Assembly (NCBI GenBank): GCA_036013055.1
Contig: DASCQM010000016.1
Span: 144,833-208,832, forward strand
Direction: 5' to 3'
Length of the DNA: 64,000 nt
From: SHYR01 sp036013055
Lineage (GTDB): Bacteria > Chloroflexota > Dehalococcoidia > UBA2979
Shown here in pieces: positions 42,715-52,674 of this stretch (positions are counted from its first letter, which is position 1; the number at the start of each line of letters is the position of its first letter). The notes under the pieces were generated by a model. The model had not been told where the DNA came from and ran no database searches. It saw nothing but the letters and a program-made list of their open reading frames with translations. Made by a program: the position numbers and the translations under genes.

Positions 42715-43251
42715 CTACCGATCAGTGCTTTCGATCAGCGCTACTGCCAGCGACACGATGTCCTGCTCGGTGAGCCACGGGCGCAGCGCCGCATGTAACT
42801 CGTACGTCACGTCGTCACTGCGCCAGCGCAGGTAGGCGATGTCATCGCCAGTCCCGGCAGGTCCCGCGAAGCCGCTCACGGTAACGCCATCCGCCGACGC
42901 CTCGACGCGGTGTGTCTGCGGTGGGATGCGCGTGAACGCCAGCACCGCAGCCGTCTGACTGAAGACATAGCCGCGTTCACCGTTGCGATCGACGACGACG
43001 TTCAGGCGCTGAACCTGTCCGCCCGGCTCGGGCAACGCATCAGCGAAGACTTGCGTCACGCGTAACCGGCCGTCGCACGACGCCGGCCATGCCAGCGGCG
43101 ATAGCCCGCCCTGTTCGATCGACGCGAGCGACGCAGCGGCGGCCGGGGCCAACTCGATCGGGTCGCATTGTCGCGGCTGCGCACACGCGACGAGGATCGA
43201 CGAGACGATCGCGGCCACCAGCATCGGCCGTGCGGTGGCGCGCGGGTTCAC
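42715..43251 (-). CDS. hypothetical lipoprotein
   Basis: The 178-residue protein has a lipoprotein signal peptide with a basic start, hydrophobic core and lipobox ending at C23 (ILVAC). The mature part shows no domain I recognise; two Cys (about 29 and 59) may form a disulfide outside the membrane. The GTG start overlaps the stop of the cytochrome c gene (GTGA), so the two extracytoplasmic proteins are made together. Confidence 0.7.
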   Translation of the reverse strand: MNPRATARPMLVAAIVSSILVACAQPRQCDPIELAPAAAASLASIEQGGLSPLAWPASCDGRLRVTQVFADALPEPGGQVQRLNVVVDRNGERGYVFSQTAAVLAFTRIPPQTHRVEASADGVTVSGFAGPAGTGDDIAYLRWRSDDVTYELHAALRPWLTEQDIVSLAVALIESTDR

Positions 43252-43754
43252 GGGTACGGGTCAGCCTCGCTGAGGCGCGCCTGGGCAGCACGCTCGTCCG
43301 GGCCCCAGAGCGTCTTGATGTACTCCAGCACGGCGCGGATCTCCTCGGGTGTGAGCAACGCGCCGAAGGCCGGCATTCCGCTCACGAACCCGGCCGCGGT
43401 GAGCCCGCCATCGCGCACGATCTCGTACAGCACGCCGTCCGGATGGTGCCAGGTGTGCCCGCTTGAATCGTGCGGCGGGGGAAGGAAGCTGCCATCCGGC
43501 CGCCGCACGCGCCAGTCCGGCTGGCCCTCGCCGTTTGGGCCGTGGCAGACGGCACAACTGCTGGCGTAGAGAAGCGAGCCAGCGTCGGCGGCCGCGTCGG
43601 AAGGCGGAGCGACAGAGGCTGAGGCGGCGGGCTTAGGCTGCTCTGCGGTGCTGCAGGCCGCCGAGGTCGCGATCGCCGCGAGCGTGAACACGACGATCGC
43701 AAACGCAATGTTCGGCACTCGTCGGATGTTGCGGGTCGCGGGTCTGCTCGTCAT
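43248..43754 (-). CDS. membrane-anchored c-type cytochrome lipoprotein
   Basis: The 168-residue protein has a signal peptide with a possible lipobox ending at C34 and an Ala/Pro-rich linker. A class I cytochrome c domain follows: haem-binding CAVCH at 67-71 and axial Met M127 in SGMPAFG, ending in LTPEEIRAVLEYIKTLW. It would carry electrons outside the cell membrane. The next gene encodes a lipoprotein in a GTGA overlap. The partner oxidoreductase is not in the window. The start lacks a clear ribosome binding site. Confidence 0.85.
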   Translation of the reverse strand: MTSRPATRNIRRVPNIAFAIVVFTLAAIATSAACSTAEQPKPAASASVAPPSDAAADAGSLLYASSCAVCHGPNGEGQPDWRVRRPDGSFLPPPHDSSGHTWHHPDGVLYEIVRDGGLTAAGFVSGMPAFGALLTPEEIRAVLEYIKTLWGPDERAAQARLSEADPYP

Positions 43755-43841
43755 GTCGGCGAAAGCATATCCGAGGACGCGATCCTGACCGACCGCGCGT
43801 ATGATGTCGCCGCGACGGCATGACGCCGAGTTGAGGAGCAC

Positions 43842-44642
43842 ATGATGACGACAGAAGACATCCTGTTCAGCCGCGAGGGGGGTGTCGCGACTGCGACGTT
43901 CAACCGACCCGACCGTCTGAACGCGATCACGTTTGAGATGATCGAGGGCCTGACAGCGTTTGTCCGCGAGAGCGGTCGCGACGAAGACGTGCGCGCGATC
44001 GTGATTACTGGCAGCGGGCGCGCCTTCTCGTCTGGCGACGACATTGTGAACGGTATGGGCGACCGACCGACGCGATACGGCGAGCCCGGCGGGATGACCA
44101 CCGATCTGGGGCCACACCACGAACTGGTGAAGACGATCATGTCCGCGCCAAAGCCGGTGATCGCCGCGCTCAACGGCCTCTGCCACGGCGCCGGCTGGGT
44201 CACGGCACTCTCCTGCGACTTCCGCGTCGCGCACTCCGATGTCGTGATCGGCGACATCCGCGCGGCGAAGGCGATCTTCGCCGGGCAGGCCGTGCCGCTG
44301 TTGCTGCCGCGCCTGATCGGCCAGTCGAGGGCGATGGACCTGTTGATCACCGGTCGCGTGATCGACGCCGCCGAGGCCGAGCGTTACGGCATCCTCGCGC
44401 GCGTCTGGCCCGCCGAGAGCTGGGAAGCAGACCTGGCGACGTTCGTCGATGACCTCTCAAACGGCCCGACGAAGACGCAGGCCGCGTGGAAGCTCACCGT
44501 CAACCGCTCGGCGCTGAAGGAGCTCGATGGCTACACCGACTACGAACGCCGGCTGGGCTCGCTCACGCGTGGCACCGCCGACGCGAAGGAGGGCGTGGAG
44601 GCGTTCCGCGAGAAGCGCGACCCGGTCTTCACCGGCCGCTAG
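43842..44642 (+). CDS. enoyl-CoA hydratase/isomerase family protein
   Basis: The 266-residue crotonase-fold protein has the oxyanion-hole motifs GSGRAFSSGDDI and NGLCHGAGWVTAL. The downstream active-site loop reads DIRAAKAIFAGQAVP, without the usual catalytic Glu pair, so the exact reaction is uncertain. It starts with two Met codons. It is divergent from the cytochrome gene and convergent with a short-chain dehydrogenase gene. Confidence 0.86.
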   Translation: MMTTEDILFSREGGVATATFNRPDRLNAITFEMIEGLTAFVRESGRDEDVRAIVITGSGRAFSSGDDIVNGMGDRPTRYGEPGGMTTDLGPHHELVKTIMSAPKPVIAALNGLCHGAGWVTALSCDFRVAHSDVVIGDIRAAKAIFAGQAVPLLLPRLIGQSRAMDLLITGRVIDAAEAERYGILARVWPAESWEADLATFVDDLSNGPTKTQAAWKLTVNRSALKELDGYTDYERRLGSLTRGTADAKEGVEAFREKRDPVFTGR

Positions 44643-44690
44643 CCGAGGTCGCTCACCGGGTGGGCGGCGTCCGTCCTCGGACGTGGCTCG

Positions 44691-45503
44691 CTAGTGTTCC
44701 ATCATCGATCCGCCGTTGATGTTGATCGACTGACCGTGGATCCACGAGGCGGCTTCGGTGCAGAGGTAAGCGACGAAGTCGCCGACCTCCTCGTCGGTGC
44801 CCCAGCGCCCAACCGGGTCGCTCGCTTTCGCGCGCACCGGCCGGTCGTCCGGACGCACACTGTCCATGCGCGACGTATCGACGGCGCCGGGGCAGACGCA
44901 GTTGACGTTCACGCCGTGCGGGCCGAACTCGCGCGCCAGTGACTGCGTCATGCCGACGATCGCGAAGTTCGCGGCGTTGTAGGCCAGCGTATTCTCCGTG
45001 CCGCGCTTTCCGGCGACGGATGAGATATTGACGATCTTGCCGCCCTCGTCCTGCTTCAAGATCTGGCGGATCACCTCGCGGGTGCAGAGGTAGGTGCCGG
45101 TCACCTTCACGTCGACGACGCGCTGAAAGAGCGCCGGGTCGAGATCGAGCAGCGGCACGCGGTCCTCGCCGCGCGCGATCGCCGCGTTGTTGACAAGGAT
45201 GTCGATGCGGCCGAACTCCCGCACCGCCTCCAGCACCGCGCCCGACACCTGCTCCTGCTCGGTCACATCGAAGACCACGGGGAGCGCTCGCCGCCCTTCG
45301 GCACGAACCTGTTCCGCCGTGCCCTCGATATCGCCCCAGTCCACAGCCTTCTCGTCGTCGGGGAACGTCGACGGATCGCGGCCCGTGCCGCTGATCACCA
45401 CATCTGCGCCGAGGCGCGCCAGTGCCACCGCGGCGGCGCGCCCGATGCCTCGAAGGCGCCCGGCACCGGTCACCAGTGCAACTCTTCCGTCCAGCTCACC
45501 CAT
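44691..45503 (-). CDS. short-chain dehydrogenase with YxxxN in place of YxxxK
   Basis: The 270-residue SDR has the cofactor motif TGAGRLRGIG at 12-21, NNA at 105-107, Ser at 161-162 and Tyr at 175. The catalytic lysine four residues after the Tyr is Asn179 (codon 44969-44967), giving YNAAN. The rest of the protein, including the C-terminal GQSININGG, is intact. The Lys normally lowers the Tyr pKa and binds the nicotinamide ribose, so activity may be lost or changed. Divergent from the acyl-CoA dehydrogenase gene. Confidence 0.88.
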   Translation of the reverse strand: MGELDGRVALVTGAGRLRGIGRAAAVALARLGADVVISGTGRDPSTFPDDEKAVDWGDIEGTAEQVRAEGRRALPVVFDVTEQEQVSGAVLEAVREFGRIDILVNNAAIARGEDRVPLLDLDPALFQRVVDVKVTGTYLCTREVIRQILKQDEGGKIVNISSVAGKRGTENTLAYNAANFAIVGMTQSLAREFGPHGVNVNCVCPGAVDTSRMDSVRPDDRPVRAKASDPVGRWGTDEEVGDFVAYLCTEAASWIHGQSININGGSMMEH

Positions 45504-45546
45504 CGAACCCCTCGTCTCCTCGGTCGCGTCTCGGCGCAGTGTAGCG

Positions 45547-45566
45547 GCAGATTAGGTAGTATCTGC
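45547..45566. promoter_or_regulatory. inverted repeat, possible operator between divergent genes
   Basis: GCAGAT (45547-45552) and ATCTGC (45561-45566) form a perfect inverted repeat with an 8-bp spacer, midway between the divergent short-chain dehydrogenase and acyl-CoA dehydrogenase starts. The 20-bp dyad fits a TetR-like dimer site, but no regulator gene is adjacent. Confidence 0.35.
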
Positions 45567-45621
45567 GGACACGGCGGGCGCACCGACTGATCCAACGACC
45601 GTCGAAGAGGGGTACAGAACC

Positions 45622-46833
45622 ATGGTTGACTTCGCCGACTCACCCGAGCAGGCCACGTTCCGAGCAGAGGTGCTCGGCTTCATCAACGACAACTTGCCGG
45701 ACCGGCTGCGGGTCACCGAGGACGATGACGCGGCGCCCGAGGGCGGCAGCTCCGCCGCGACCGACGAACGTGCAGACGCGCTCGCCGAGTGGCGCTCGAA
45801 GCTCGTCGAGAAGGGCTGGATCGCCCCCGCATGGCCGACCGAATACGGCGGCGCGGACCTCACGACGATGGAGCAGTACATCCTCGCCGAGACCTTCACG
45901 CTTGAGAGCGCGCCACGCCTGAGCACCCCGGACGTCGGCAGCACGTTGATGGTGCACGGCTCCGATGACCAGAAGGCGGAGTTCCTGCCGAACATGGTCT
46001 CTGGCGCGGCTCGCTGGTGTCAGGGCTACTCGGAGCCGGGCTCCGGTTCCGACCTCGCATCGCTGCAGACGCGCGCCGTGCGCGACGGCGACGACTTCGT
46101 GATCAACGGTCAGAAGATCTGGACCTCCGGCGCACACCTCGCAAACATGATGTTCGCCATGGTCCGCACCGACCCCGAAGCGCCGAAGCACCGCGGCATC
46201 AGCTACCTGCTGCTTTCGATGGAGACGCCCGGCATCACCGTGCGCCCGCTGGTGCAGATGTCCGACGCACGAGGTTTCAACGAGGTCTTCTTCGAGGACG
46301 TGCGCGTCCCGGCGAAGAACGTCGTTGGCGAGATCAACCGCGGCTGGTACGTGGGCGCGACTCACCTCGACTTCGAGCGCTCGAACATCGGTCGCTCGAT
46401 CGGCCACCAGCGAGAGCTCGAGGCGTTCCGTCGCCTGATCCTCGCTGAGGAAGCAGCCGACAGCGGCAAGTCCACGCTGGGTCGTGCCGGCAGCGAGCGA
46501 CTGGACCTCGCCGACCGCTTCGTCGAAGCGTCGATCGCGAAGACGATCTCGCAGCGTGTGATCTCGATGCAGGCGCGAGGCGAATTGCCGAACTACGAGG
46601 CTTCGATGAGCAAGCTGTTCAGCTCCGAGCTGAACCAGCGCATCTCCAAGACCGCCACGCGGCTGCTTGGCCTCTACGGCGCGCTGCGTAGCTTCGAGGA
46701 TGAGCACACGCCCGTGAACGGTCGCTGGGCCACGCTCTACCTCTCGACGGTGTCACGCACGATTGCGGCTGGCTCCTCGGAGATTCAGCGCAACGTGATC
46801 GCGACGCGCGGACTCGGTCTGCCGCGAGGCTAG
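45622..46833 (+). CDS. acyl-CoA dehydrogenase
   Basis: The 403-residue FAD enzyme has the N-terminal helical domain, a beta domain with WCQGYSEPGSGSDLASLQT and INGQKIWTSGA, and the C-terminal helical domain ending SSEIQRNVIATRGLGLPR, which contacts the FAD of the partner subunit. It oxidises acyl-CoA to the 2-enoyl-CoA and fits with the hydratase and dehydrogenase genes nearby. The chain length preference is not evident. The ATG follows GAGGGG. Confidence 0.92.
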   Translation: MVDFADSPEQATFRAEVLGFINDNLPDRLRVTEDDDAAPEGGSSAATDERADALAEWRSKLVEKGWIAPAWPTEYGGADLTTMEQYILAETFTLESAPRLSTPDVGSTLMVHGSDDQKAEFLPNMVSGAARWCQGYSEPGSGSDLASLQTRAVRDGDDFVINGQKIWTSGAHLANMMFAMVRTDPEAPKHRGISYLLLSMETPGITVRPLVQMSDARGFNEVFFEDVRVPAKNVVGEINRGWYVGATHLDFERSNIGRSIGHQRELEAFRRLILAEEAADSGKSTLGRAGSERLDLADRFVEASIAKTISQRVISMQARGELPNYEASMSKLFSSELNQRISKTATRLLGLYGALRSFEDEHTPVNGRWATLYLSTVSRTIAAGSSEIQRNVIATRGLGLPRG

Positions 46834-46886
46834 GCCGCCTAGACCAAGTCTGCCGCGAGGTTAGACGGCGACGGGAGCGTGGGACA

Positions 46887-47687
46887 TCAGTCCTGCGGCT
46901 CTCGCTCGAACGCCTTCTCGACGCCGATCAGGCGGCGCTTGCCCTCAGTGCGTGCGGTGCCGCCATCGATCGCCCGCAGCGTGTAGAGCGAGTGCGCGCC
47001 TTGCACGGCGGTGCGGAAGCCCTGCGCGTCCTGCGCCTGGTTCACGGCGAGCTTGATCATGCGTAGCTGGAAGGCGTCGTTCTCGGCGACCCGCGAGGCG
47101 TAGGCCATCACCTCGTCGTCGAGGTCGGCAGCGGGCACGACGCGACTGACAAGGCCGGTCTCCATCGCCTCTTGCGCGCTGACGAAGCGAGACTCGAAGA
47201 GGATCTCCTTCGTCTTGCGTGCGCCGAGGTCCCACGGCACCGAGAAGTACTGGAACATCGAAGGCAGGAACTTCGCGTCGTCAGCGGCGAAGATCAGGTC
47301 CATCGAGGAGGCGATGATCCAGCCGCCGAAGATGCAGTACCCCTGCACGGCGGCGATCGTCGGCTTCGGCAGATCGCGCCAGCGCAGCGAGTTATCGACG
47401 TTCAGGCTCCACGTGCGCTCGTACTCGCCGCGCACGCCCTCCTCGTAGGGCCGCTGCTCGCGGTCGGCGACCTCCTCGGGCGTGCCGATGTCGTGGCCAG
47501 CGGAGAACGAATCGCCCTCGCCCCGTAGCACGATCACCCGCACGTCGGTGTCCTCGACCGCAGCATCGAACGCGAGGTCCATCTCCTCGCGCAGCCGGCG
47601 GCTCTGTGCGTTCTTGTAGCGCGGACGGTTCAGCGTCACGCGAGCGACGCGGTCAACGACCTCGTACGTCACCTGTGTCAGTTCCAT
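46887..47687 (-). CDS. enoyl-CoA hydratase/isomerase family protein
   Basis: The 266-residue crotonase-fold protein has GEGDSFSAGHDIG and QGYCIFGGWIIASSMDL as oxyanion-hole segments, then FLPSMFQYFSVPWDLGARK, a longer aromatic active-site loop. The family is firm but the reaction is not. It is the third crotonase-like protein in 8 kb, and it is convergent with the acyl-CoA dehydrogenase. The ATG at 47687 has GGAGG upstream. Confidence 0.87.
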   Translation of the reverse strand: MELTQVTYEVVDRVARVTLNRPRYKNAQSRRLREEMDLAFDAAVEDTDVRVIVLRGEGDSFSAGHDIGTPEEVADREQRPYEEGVRGEYERTWSLNVDNSLRWRDLPKPTIAAVQGYCIFGGWIIASSMDLIFAADDAKFLPSMFQYFSVPWDLGARKTKEILFESRFVSAQEAMETGLVSRVVPAADLDDEVMAYASRVAENDAFQLRMIKLAVNQAQDAQGFRTAVQGAHSLYTLRAIDGGTARTEGKRRLIGVEKAFEREPQD

Positions 47688-47848
47688 GGCAGCCTCCAGT
47701 GAGCGTCGTGAGTCTATCCGAGTGGCGAAACGAACGTTTCTAACACTTGCTCGTTATGATCCTCAGCGCGGGCGCTCTGACCTGACATCAGGGCTCCGGC
47801 GCGGACAGACTCTTCCGCTTCCACCAGACTCGCGAAGAGGTGCAGGTC

Positions 47849-50310
47849 ATGGCCAATCCCGACGTTGACGCGCCGGACGTCGATATCGACGCGCTGATCC
47901 GCGGCGACCGATCACGGCGTCCGCTCTGGCTCGGCGCCGCCGTGCTTGGCGTGATCGGGGCCGCAGTCGCCGCGTTCTGTTTCGCGCGCAGCGAGGAAGC
48001 GACGATTGTCGTCGCACCACGGCAGGCCGAAGCGACGCAGGGTCAGCTCACGACGACGCTCGTCCTGTCGGGTACCGGTAACGCTGCGATCACCGAAGAC
48101 CTCTCGTTCGGTACGACCGGCACGGTTGCGAGCGTCGACGTCGAAGCCGGCGCCACGGTCGTCGCTGGGCAGGTGCTTGCGACGCTAGAGACGACCGACC
48201 TTGAGCTGGCTCTCGCGAGCGCGGAACTTGCTCTGCTTGACGCACAGGACAACCTCGACGACCTGCTCGGTGGTCCGGAGACCGTAGCGCTGGCCCAGGC
48301 ACAGCTGGCCGTATCAGAAGCGACGCTGAGCTGGACGAACGCACAGGACAACCTCGACGACCTGCTCGGTGGTCCGGAGACCGTAGCGCTGGCCCAGGCA
48401 CGGCTGGCCGTATCAGAAGCGACGCTGAGCTGGACGAACGCACAGGACAACCTCACCGAAGTAGTTGCCGCGACCCCCTCCGATGCCGCGATCGCGGCAG
48501 CCGATGCGGCGATCACGCAGAAGGAGAACGCGCTGTCTTCGGCTGAGGGCGCGCCCGTATTGGTGGTGGCGCGTGCAGGTGAACGCTTGACGCTTGCGAC
48601 CGATGCGCGCGATGCGGCGCTTGCCGACCCGACATCGACGAGCCTTGAGATCGCGTCCGCCGAGAACTTGGTCACCGCAGCGCTCGCTGAACTAGAGACC
48701 GCCAACAGGGAGCTGACAACCGCACTCGGCAAGTCGGATGACGAGGACTTCGCGCTTGCAACTGAGAAGGTCACGGCCGCCAATTCGGCGCTGACCACCG
48801 CCAACACTGCGCTCACGACCGCTGAAGCTGACTCCGACGCGACCGTGGCTGACCTGCTCGCAGCCCAGCTCGATGTCGCGATCGCTCGCGAAGTGCTGAC
48901 ATCCGCGCTGATCGGCGTGAACGTGGCTCAGAGCAACCTCGCTCTCGTGCAGGACGCCGAGGCTGCGATCATCGATGCGCAGCTGGCGCTTGCCGACGCG
49001 CAGGCGGACCGTGCCGCGCTCTTCGTCGGACCCGAGGCCTCCGATGTCGAAGCAGCCAATGTCGCAGCTGAGAAGGCAGGGGTCGCACTGCTCAAGGCCC
49101 AGACCGATCTGGCCGAGCTGCTTGAAGACGTCGATGAGCAGGCGCTCGCTTCCCTTGAACTGACGGTGCGCCAGCGCGAACTTCAGCTTCAGCAGGCGCT
49201 GGACGACCTCGCATCCGCGAGGCTGCTCGCTCCGTTCGACGGCGTCGTTGACCCCGTGAGCATCGAGGTCGGCGACCGCATCCAGAACCTCGCTGCCACG
49301 GCATTTATGGTCAGCGATCCGACGGGCATTGAGATTGCGCTCACGGTTAGCGAGTCGGACGTGCTCAGCCTCGAAGTAGGGCAGGTTGGGCTTGCGACGT
49401 TCGATGCGATCGACGATATCGAATACCCCGTTCGCGTCATCAGCGTGAGCCGCGTGCCGACCGTCCAACAGGGCGTCGTGACATACGCAGTTACCGCGAC
49501 GCTACTGCGAGGCGCAGACGTTGCCGCAGCCGCCGTTGAACTCAGCGTGCTCGGTGACGGAACGGCCGCGGGCTCTGCGGGCTTCGGTGCGTTTGATGGG
49601 AGAGGCGACTTCGGTGGCGGCGAAGACCGCGCGGGTCGTCAGGCTGGCGGCTTAGGCCAGTTCTTCGGAGAAGTGACCCTGCCTGAGGGCGTAGAAATCA
49701 CCGATGTGCTCACTGCTGTACTGAATGAGGAACCGCTGCCTGCTGGCATTACGCTACCAGACGGCTTCGAGATTCCCGAGCAACTCAGTGGCCGGCTCGC
49801 GTCGCTCGTCGAGTCCGGAGTCCTTGACGGTGCTGGTGGAGGTGCCGAGGGCGGTGCGTTCCAGCGTCCCAGTGGACCCGGTGGTGCGGGTGGTCGTGGC
49901 GACGGCTCACCGATTGCCGGTGATGCGCCGGTGGTGCCCCGCGTGCTGCCCGCTCCGGGTATGAGCGCCAGCGTGACGCTGCTGCTCAACGTGCGCACTG
50001 AATCGGTGCTGGTACCCGTCTCCGCAGTCCGGCAGCTCGGCGACGACTTCTTCATCGTGGTCCCGGCAGCCGATGATGCAACCGAGCGAGTGACGGTCAC
50101 CGTCGGCACGAACGACGGCGTCTCCGTTGAGGTGCTCGATGGGCTGGCCGCAGGCACGACGATTCTGATCGGTGCCGACTCGGCTGGAGTGCCATTCTCC
50201 GCGACGCAGCAACTGCAGACCACTCCGCAGGGCTTCGGCGATTCGCGTGGCGGCGGCTTCGCCGGTCCAGGCGGCGGTGGTGGTGGCGCTGGCGGCGGAG
50301 GTGGCGGGCG

Positions 50311-50314
<4 letters not shown>
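47849..50314 (+). CDS. MacA/HlyD-like membrane-fusion adaptor with long coiled coil
   Basis: This 821-residue protein is anchored by one N-terminal membrane segment (about 26-44). A biotinyl-lipoyl half (TGTVASVDVEAGATVVAGQVLATLE) is followed by about 350 residues of Ala-rich coiled coil, the second lipoyl half (LLAPFDGVVDPVSIEVGDRI) and beta-barrel domains. The C-terminal part has a Gly-rich insertion (about 570-690) and a poly-Gly end. The coiled coil contains a near-perfect 33-residue tandem repeat. It is co-transcribed with a MacB-like ATPase and permease, so the complex probably exports or senses a substrate across the envelope. I chose ATG 47849 (GAGG eight bases upstream) over GTG 47840. 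Confidence 0.87.
48242..48439 (+). repeat. 99-bp tandem duplication, two copies, in the adaptor coiled coil
   Basis: Copies at 48242-48340 and 48341-48439 differ at one base I can see (A/G in the codon giving Gln or Arg). Each encodes 33 residues (starting AQDNLDDLLGG), equal to three 11-residue coiled-coil turns, so the coil register is kept. A third partial copy begins at 48440. The near identity suggests a recent event. Confidence 0.9.
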
Positions 50315-51062
<748 letters not shown>

Positions 51063-51066
<4 letters not shown>

Positions 51067-52313
51067 GCATGTTCGATGCCTTTCGCGTGGCGCTGCGCGC
51101 GATCTTCGGCAGCCGCCTGCGCAGTGCGCTGACGGCGCTCGGCCTGATCATCGGCGTCAGCTCGGTGATCGTGCTGATCGCGGTCGGGCAGGGCACGCAG
51201 AAGGGTGTGACCGACCGTATCCGCGGCCTCGGCACCGACCTGATCTTCGTCGAGCCGGGCGTGCAGGTAGCCACGCAGGGCGCTCCGACTGGCGGCGCGG
51301 GCTCTGCATCGACGCTCGTCCGCAGCGACGCCGAGGCGATCGTCGATGCCGCGATCCCGGGCGTGCTCGGCGTCGCCCCCCAGCTCGCGCTGACCGCGCA
51401 GGCGATTGCCGGCTCGGAGAACCTGGGCGTCGACATCGTCGGCACGACCTCCGCCTACGCGGAGATACGCGGCTCGGAACTGGCGAGTGGTGATTTCATT
51501 CAGTCTGGGCAGGACGAAGAGCTGCTCGTGGTACTCGGGGCAAACGTCGCCGATTCGCTCTTTGCGGGTAGCGAGCCGGTCGGACAGAACCTGCGGCTCT
51601 CTTTCGGCGGCGGACGCGTCACGTTCGAGTTCCGCGTGATCGGGGTAATGACAGAAATTGGTGGTTCCGGCGAAGGCGACGATCAGGTCTTCATCCCGAT
51701 CGCGAGTCTGCTCAGTCGTTTCCGCTTCCTGCGCGCCGCGACCGGCAGCACCCCGCTCTCCCAGATCGACATCAAGACCGCGCCCGGCGCCGACGAGGAG
51801 CAGGTAAAGAATCAGATCAGCGAACTGCTTTCGTTCTTGCACGAGGTGAATGAACCGGACTTCGTCGTCCAGAGCCAGGACGATCTGATCAATGCCGCCA
51901 GCGAGGTCAGTAACACCCTCTCGCTCTTGCTAGGCAGCATCGCTGGCATCTCACTGCTCGTCGGGGGCATCGGAGTGATGAACATCATGCTCGTCTCCGT
52001 GACGGAGCGAACCCGCGAGATCGGGATCAGGCGCGCGGTCGGCGCGCGCGCGAGCGACATCGTGCAGCAGTTCGTCACGGAGGCGCTGACGCTGAGCCTC
52101 GTTGGCGGCCTGATCGGCATCGCGATCGGCGTCGGTGGCTCGATCCTGCTGAACGGCCGTGATGTCGGCGGTCAGCAGATAACGACGGTGGTGCAGCCGT
52201 GGAGCATCGGCGCCGCGTTCACGGTTGCGGCGATCGTCGGTCTGGTGAGCGGTAGCTACCCCGCGTATCGGGCGACGGCCGTCGATCCGATTACCGCACT
52301 GCGCAACGAATAA
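51063..52313 (+). CDS. MacB/FtsX-type ABC transporter permease
   Basis: The 416-residue permease has the MacB layout: an N-terminal membrane segment after FRVALRAIFGSRLRSALTAL, a large extracytoplasmic domain (about 45-280), and three C-terminal membrane segments with the signature MNIMLVSVTERTREIGIRRAVGA. It joins the ATPase and adaptor to form a MacAB-type mechanotransmission system. No TolC-like outer membrane gene is nearby; the Chloroflexota envelope may not need one. Its 3' end overlaps the convergent DUF4242 gene by 23 bp. Confidence 0.93.
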
Positions 52314-52542
52314 GGCTCTTCCCGGGCGAAACCTCGATGATCTCGTCGGTCGTCAGATCGTCCGGCGCCTTATGGGTCGCGACTACGTCGTTCACGCTAT
52401 CCGCCTCGACGAGGCAGAAGACATTACCCGCGGCCTCGTTGAACCAATAGAAGACAAGATTGACGCCGAACTCCTCTTGTACCGCCGCGTCCTTCTCGTG
52501 GGCCTGTTCTATCGTGATGCCCTTGAGCTTGTGGAGACCCAT
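52291..52542 (-). CDS. DUF4242 (nickel-binding SCO4226-like) family protein
   Basis: The 83-residue protein has the ferredoxin-like features of DUF4242: GLHKLKGITIEQAHEKD, EEFGVNLVFYWFNEAAGNVFCLVEA and APDDLTTDEIIEV. Relatives are small soluble proteins, one of which binds nickel; function is unknown. The ATG lacks a strong ribosome binding site, and the frame upstream (GLY) contains no other start, so the true N-terminus could be slightly longer. The last 8 codons overlap the permease gene on the other strand. Confidence 0.8.
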   Translation of the reverse strand: MGLHKLKGITIEQAHEKDAAVQEEFGVNLVFYWFNEAAGNVFCLVEADSVNDVVATHKAPDDLTTDEIIEVSPGKSLIRCAVR

Positions 52543-52618
52543 GTACAGACCCGTCAGGACACCTCTCGTCTCGTCGAACGTTGCGTGAGAATTGAAAATA
52601 TGCGATTGAATCGTTCTG

Positions 52619-52646
52619 CTTATACAGCAGCGAGCGAGGACTGCAA
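52619..52646 (-). promoter_or_regulatory. putative promoter for the DUF4242 gene
   Basis: On the minus strand TTGCAG (52646-52641) and TATAAG (52624-52619) are 16 bp apart. The transcript would begin near 52612, about 70 nt before the ATG at 52542. Confidence 0.45.
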
Positions 52647-52674
52647 CGCGGGCTGCCCGGCGGTCATCCTTACG

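Noticed and set aside
48242..48439. Tandem repeat as a CRISPR array
   Set aside because: Units are 99 bp, adjacent without spacers, and code in frame inside a coiled coil.
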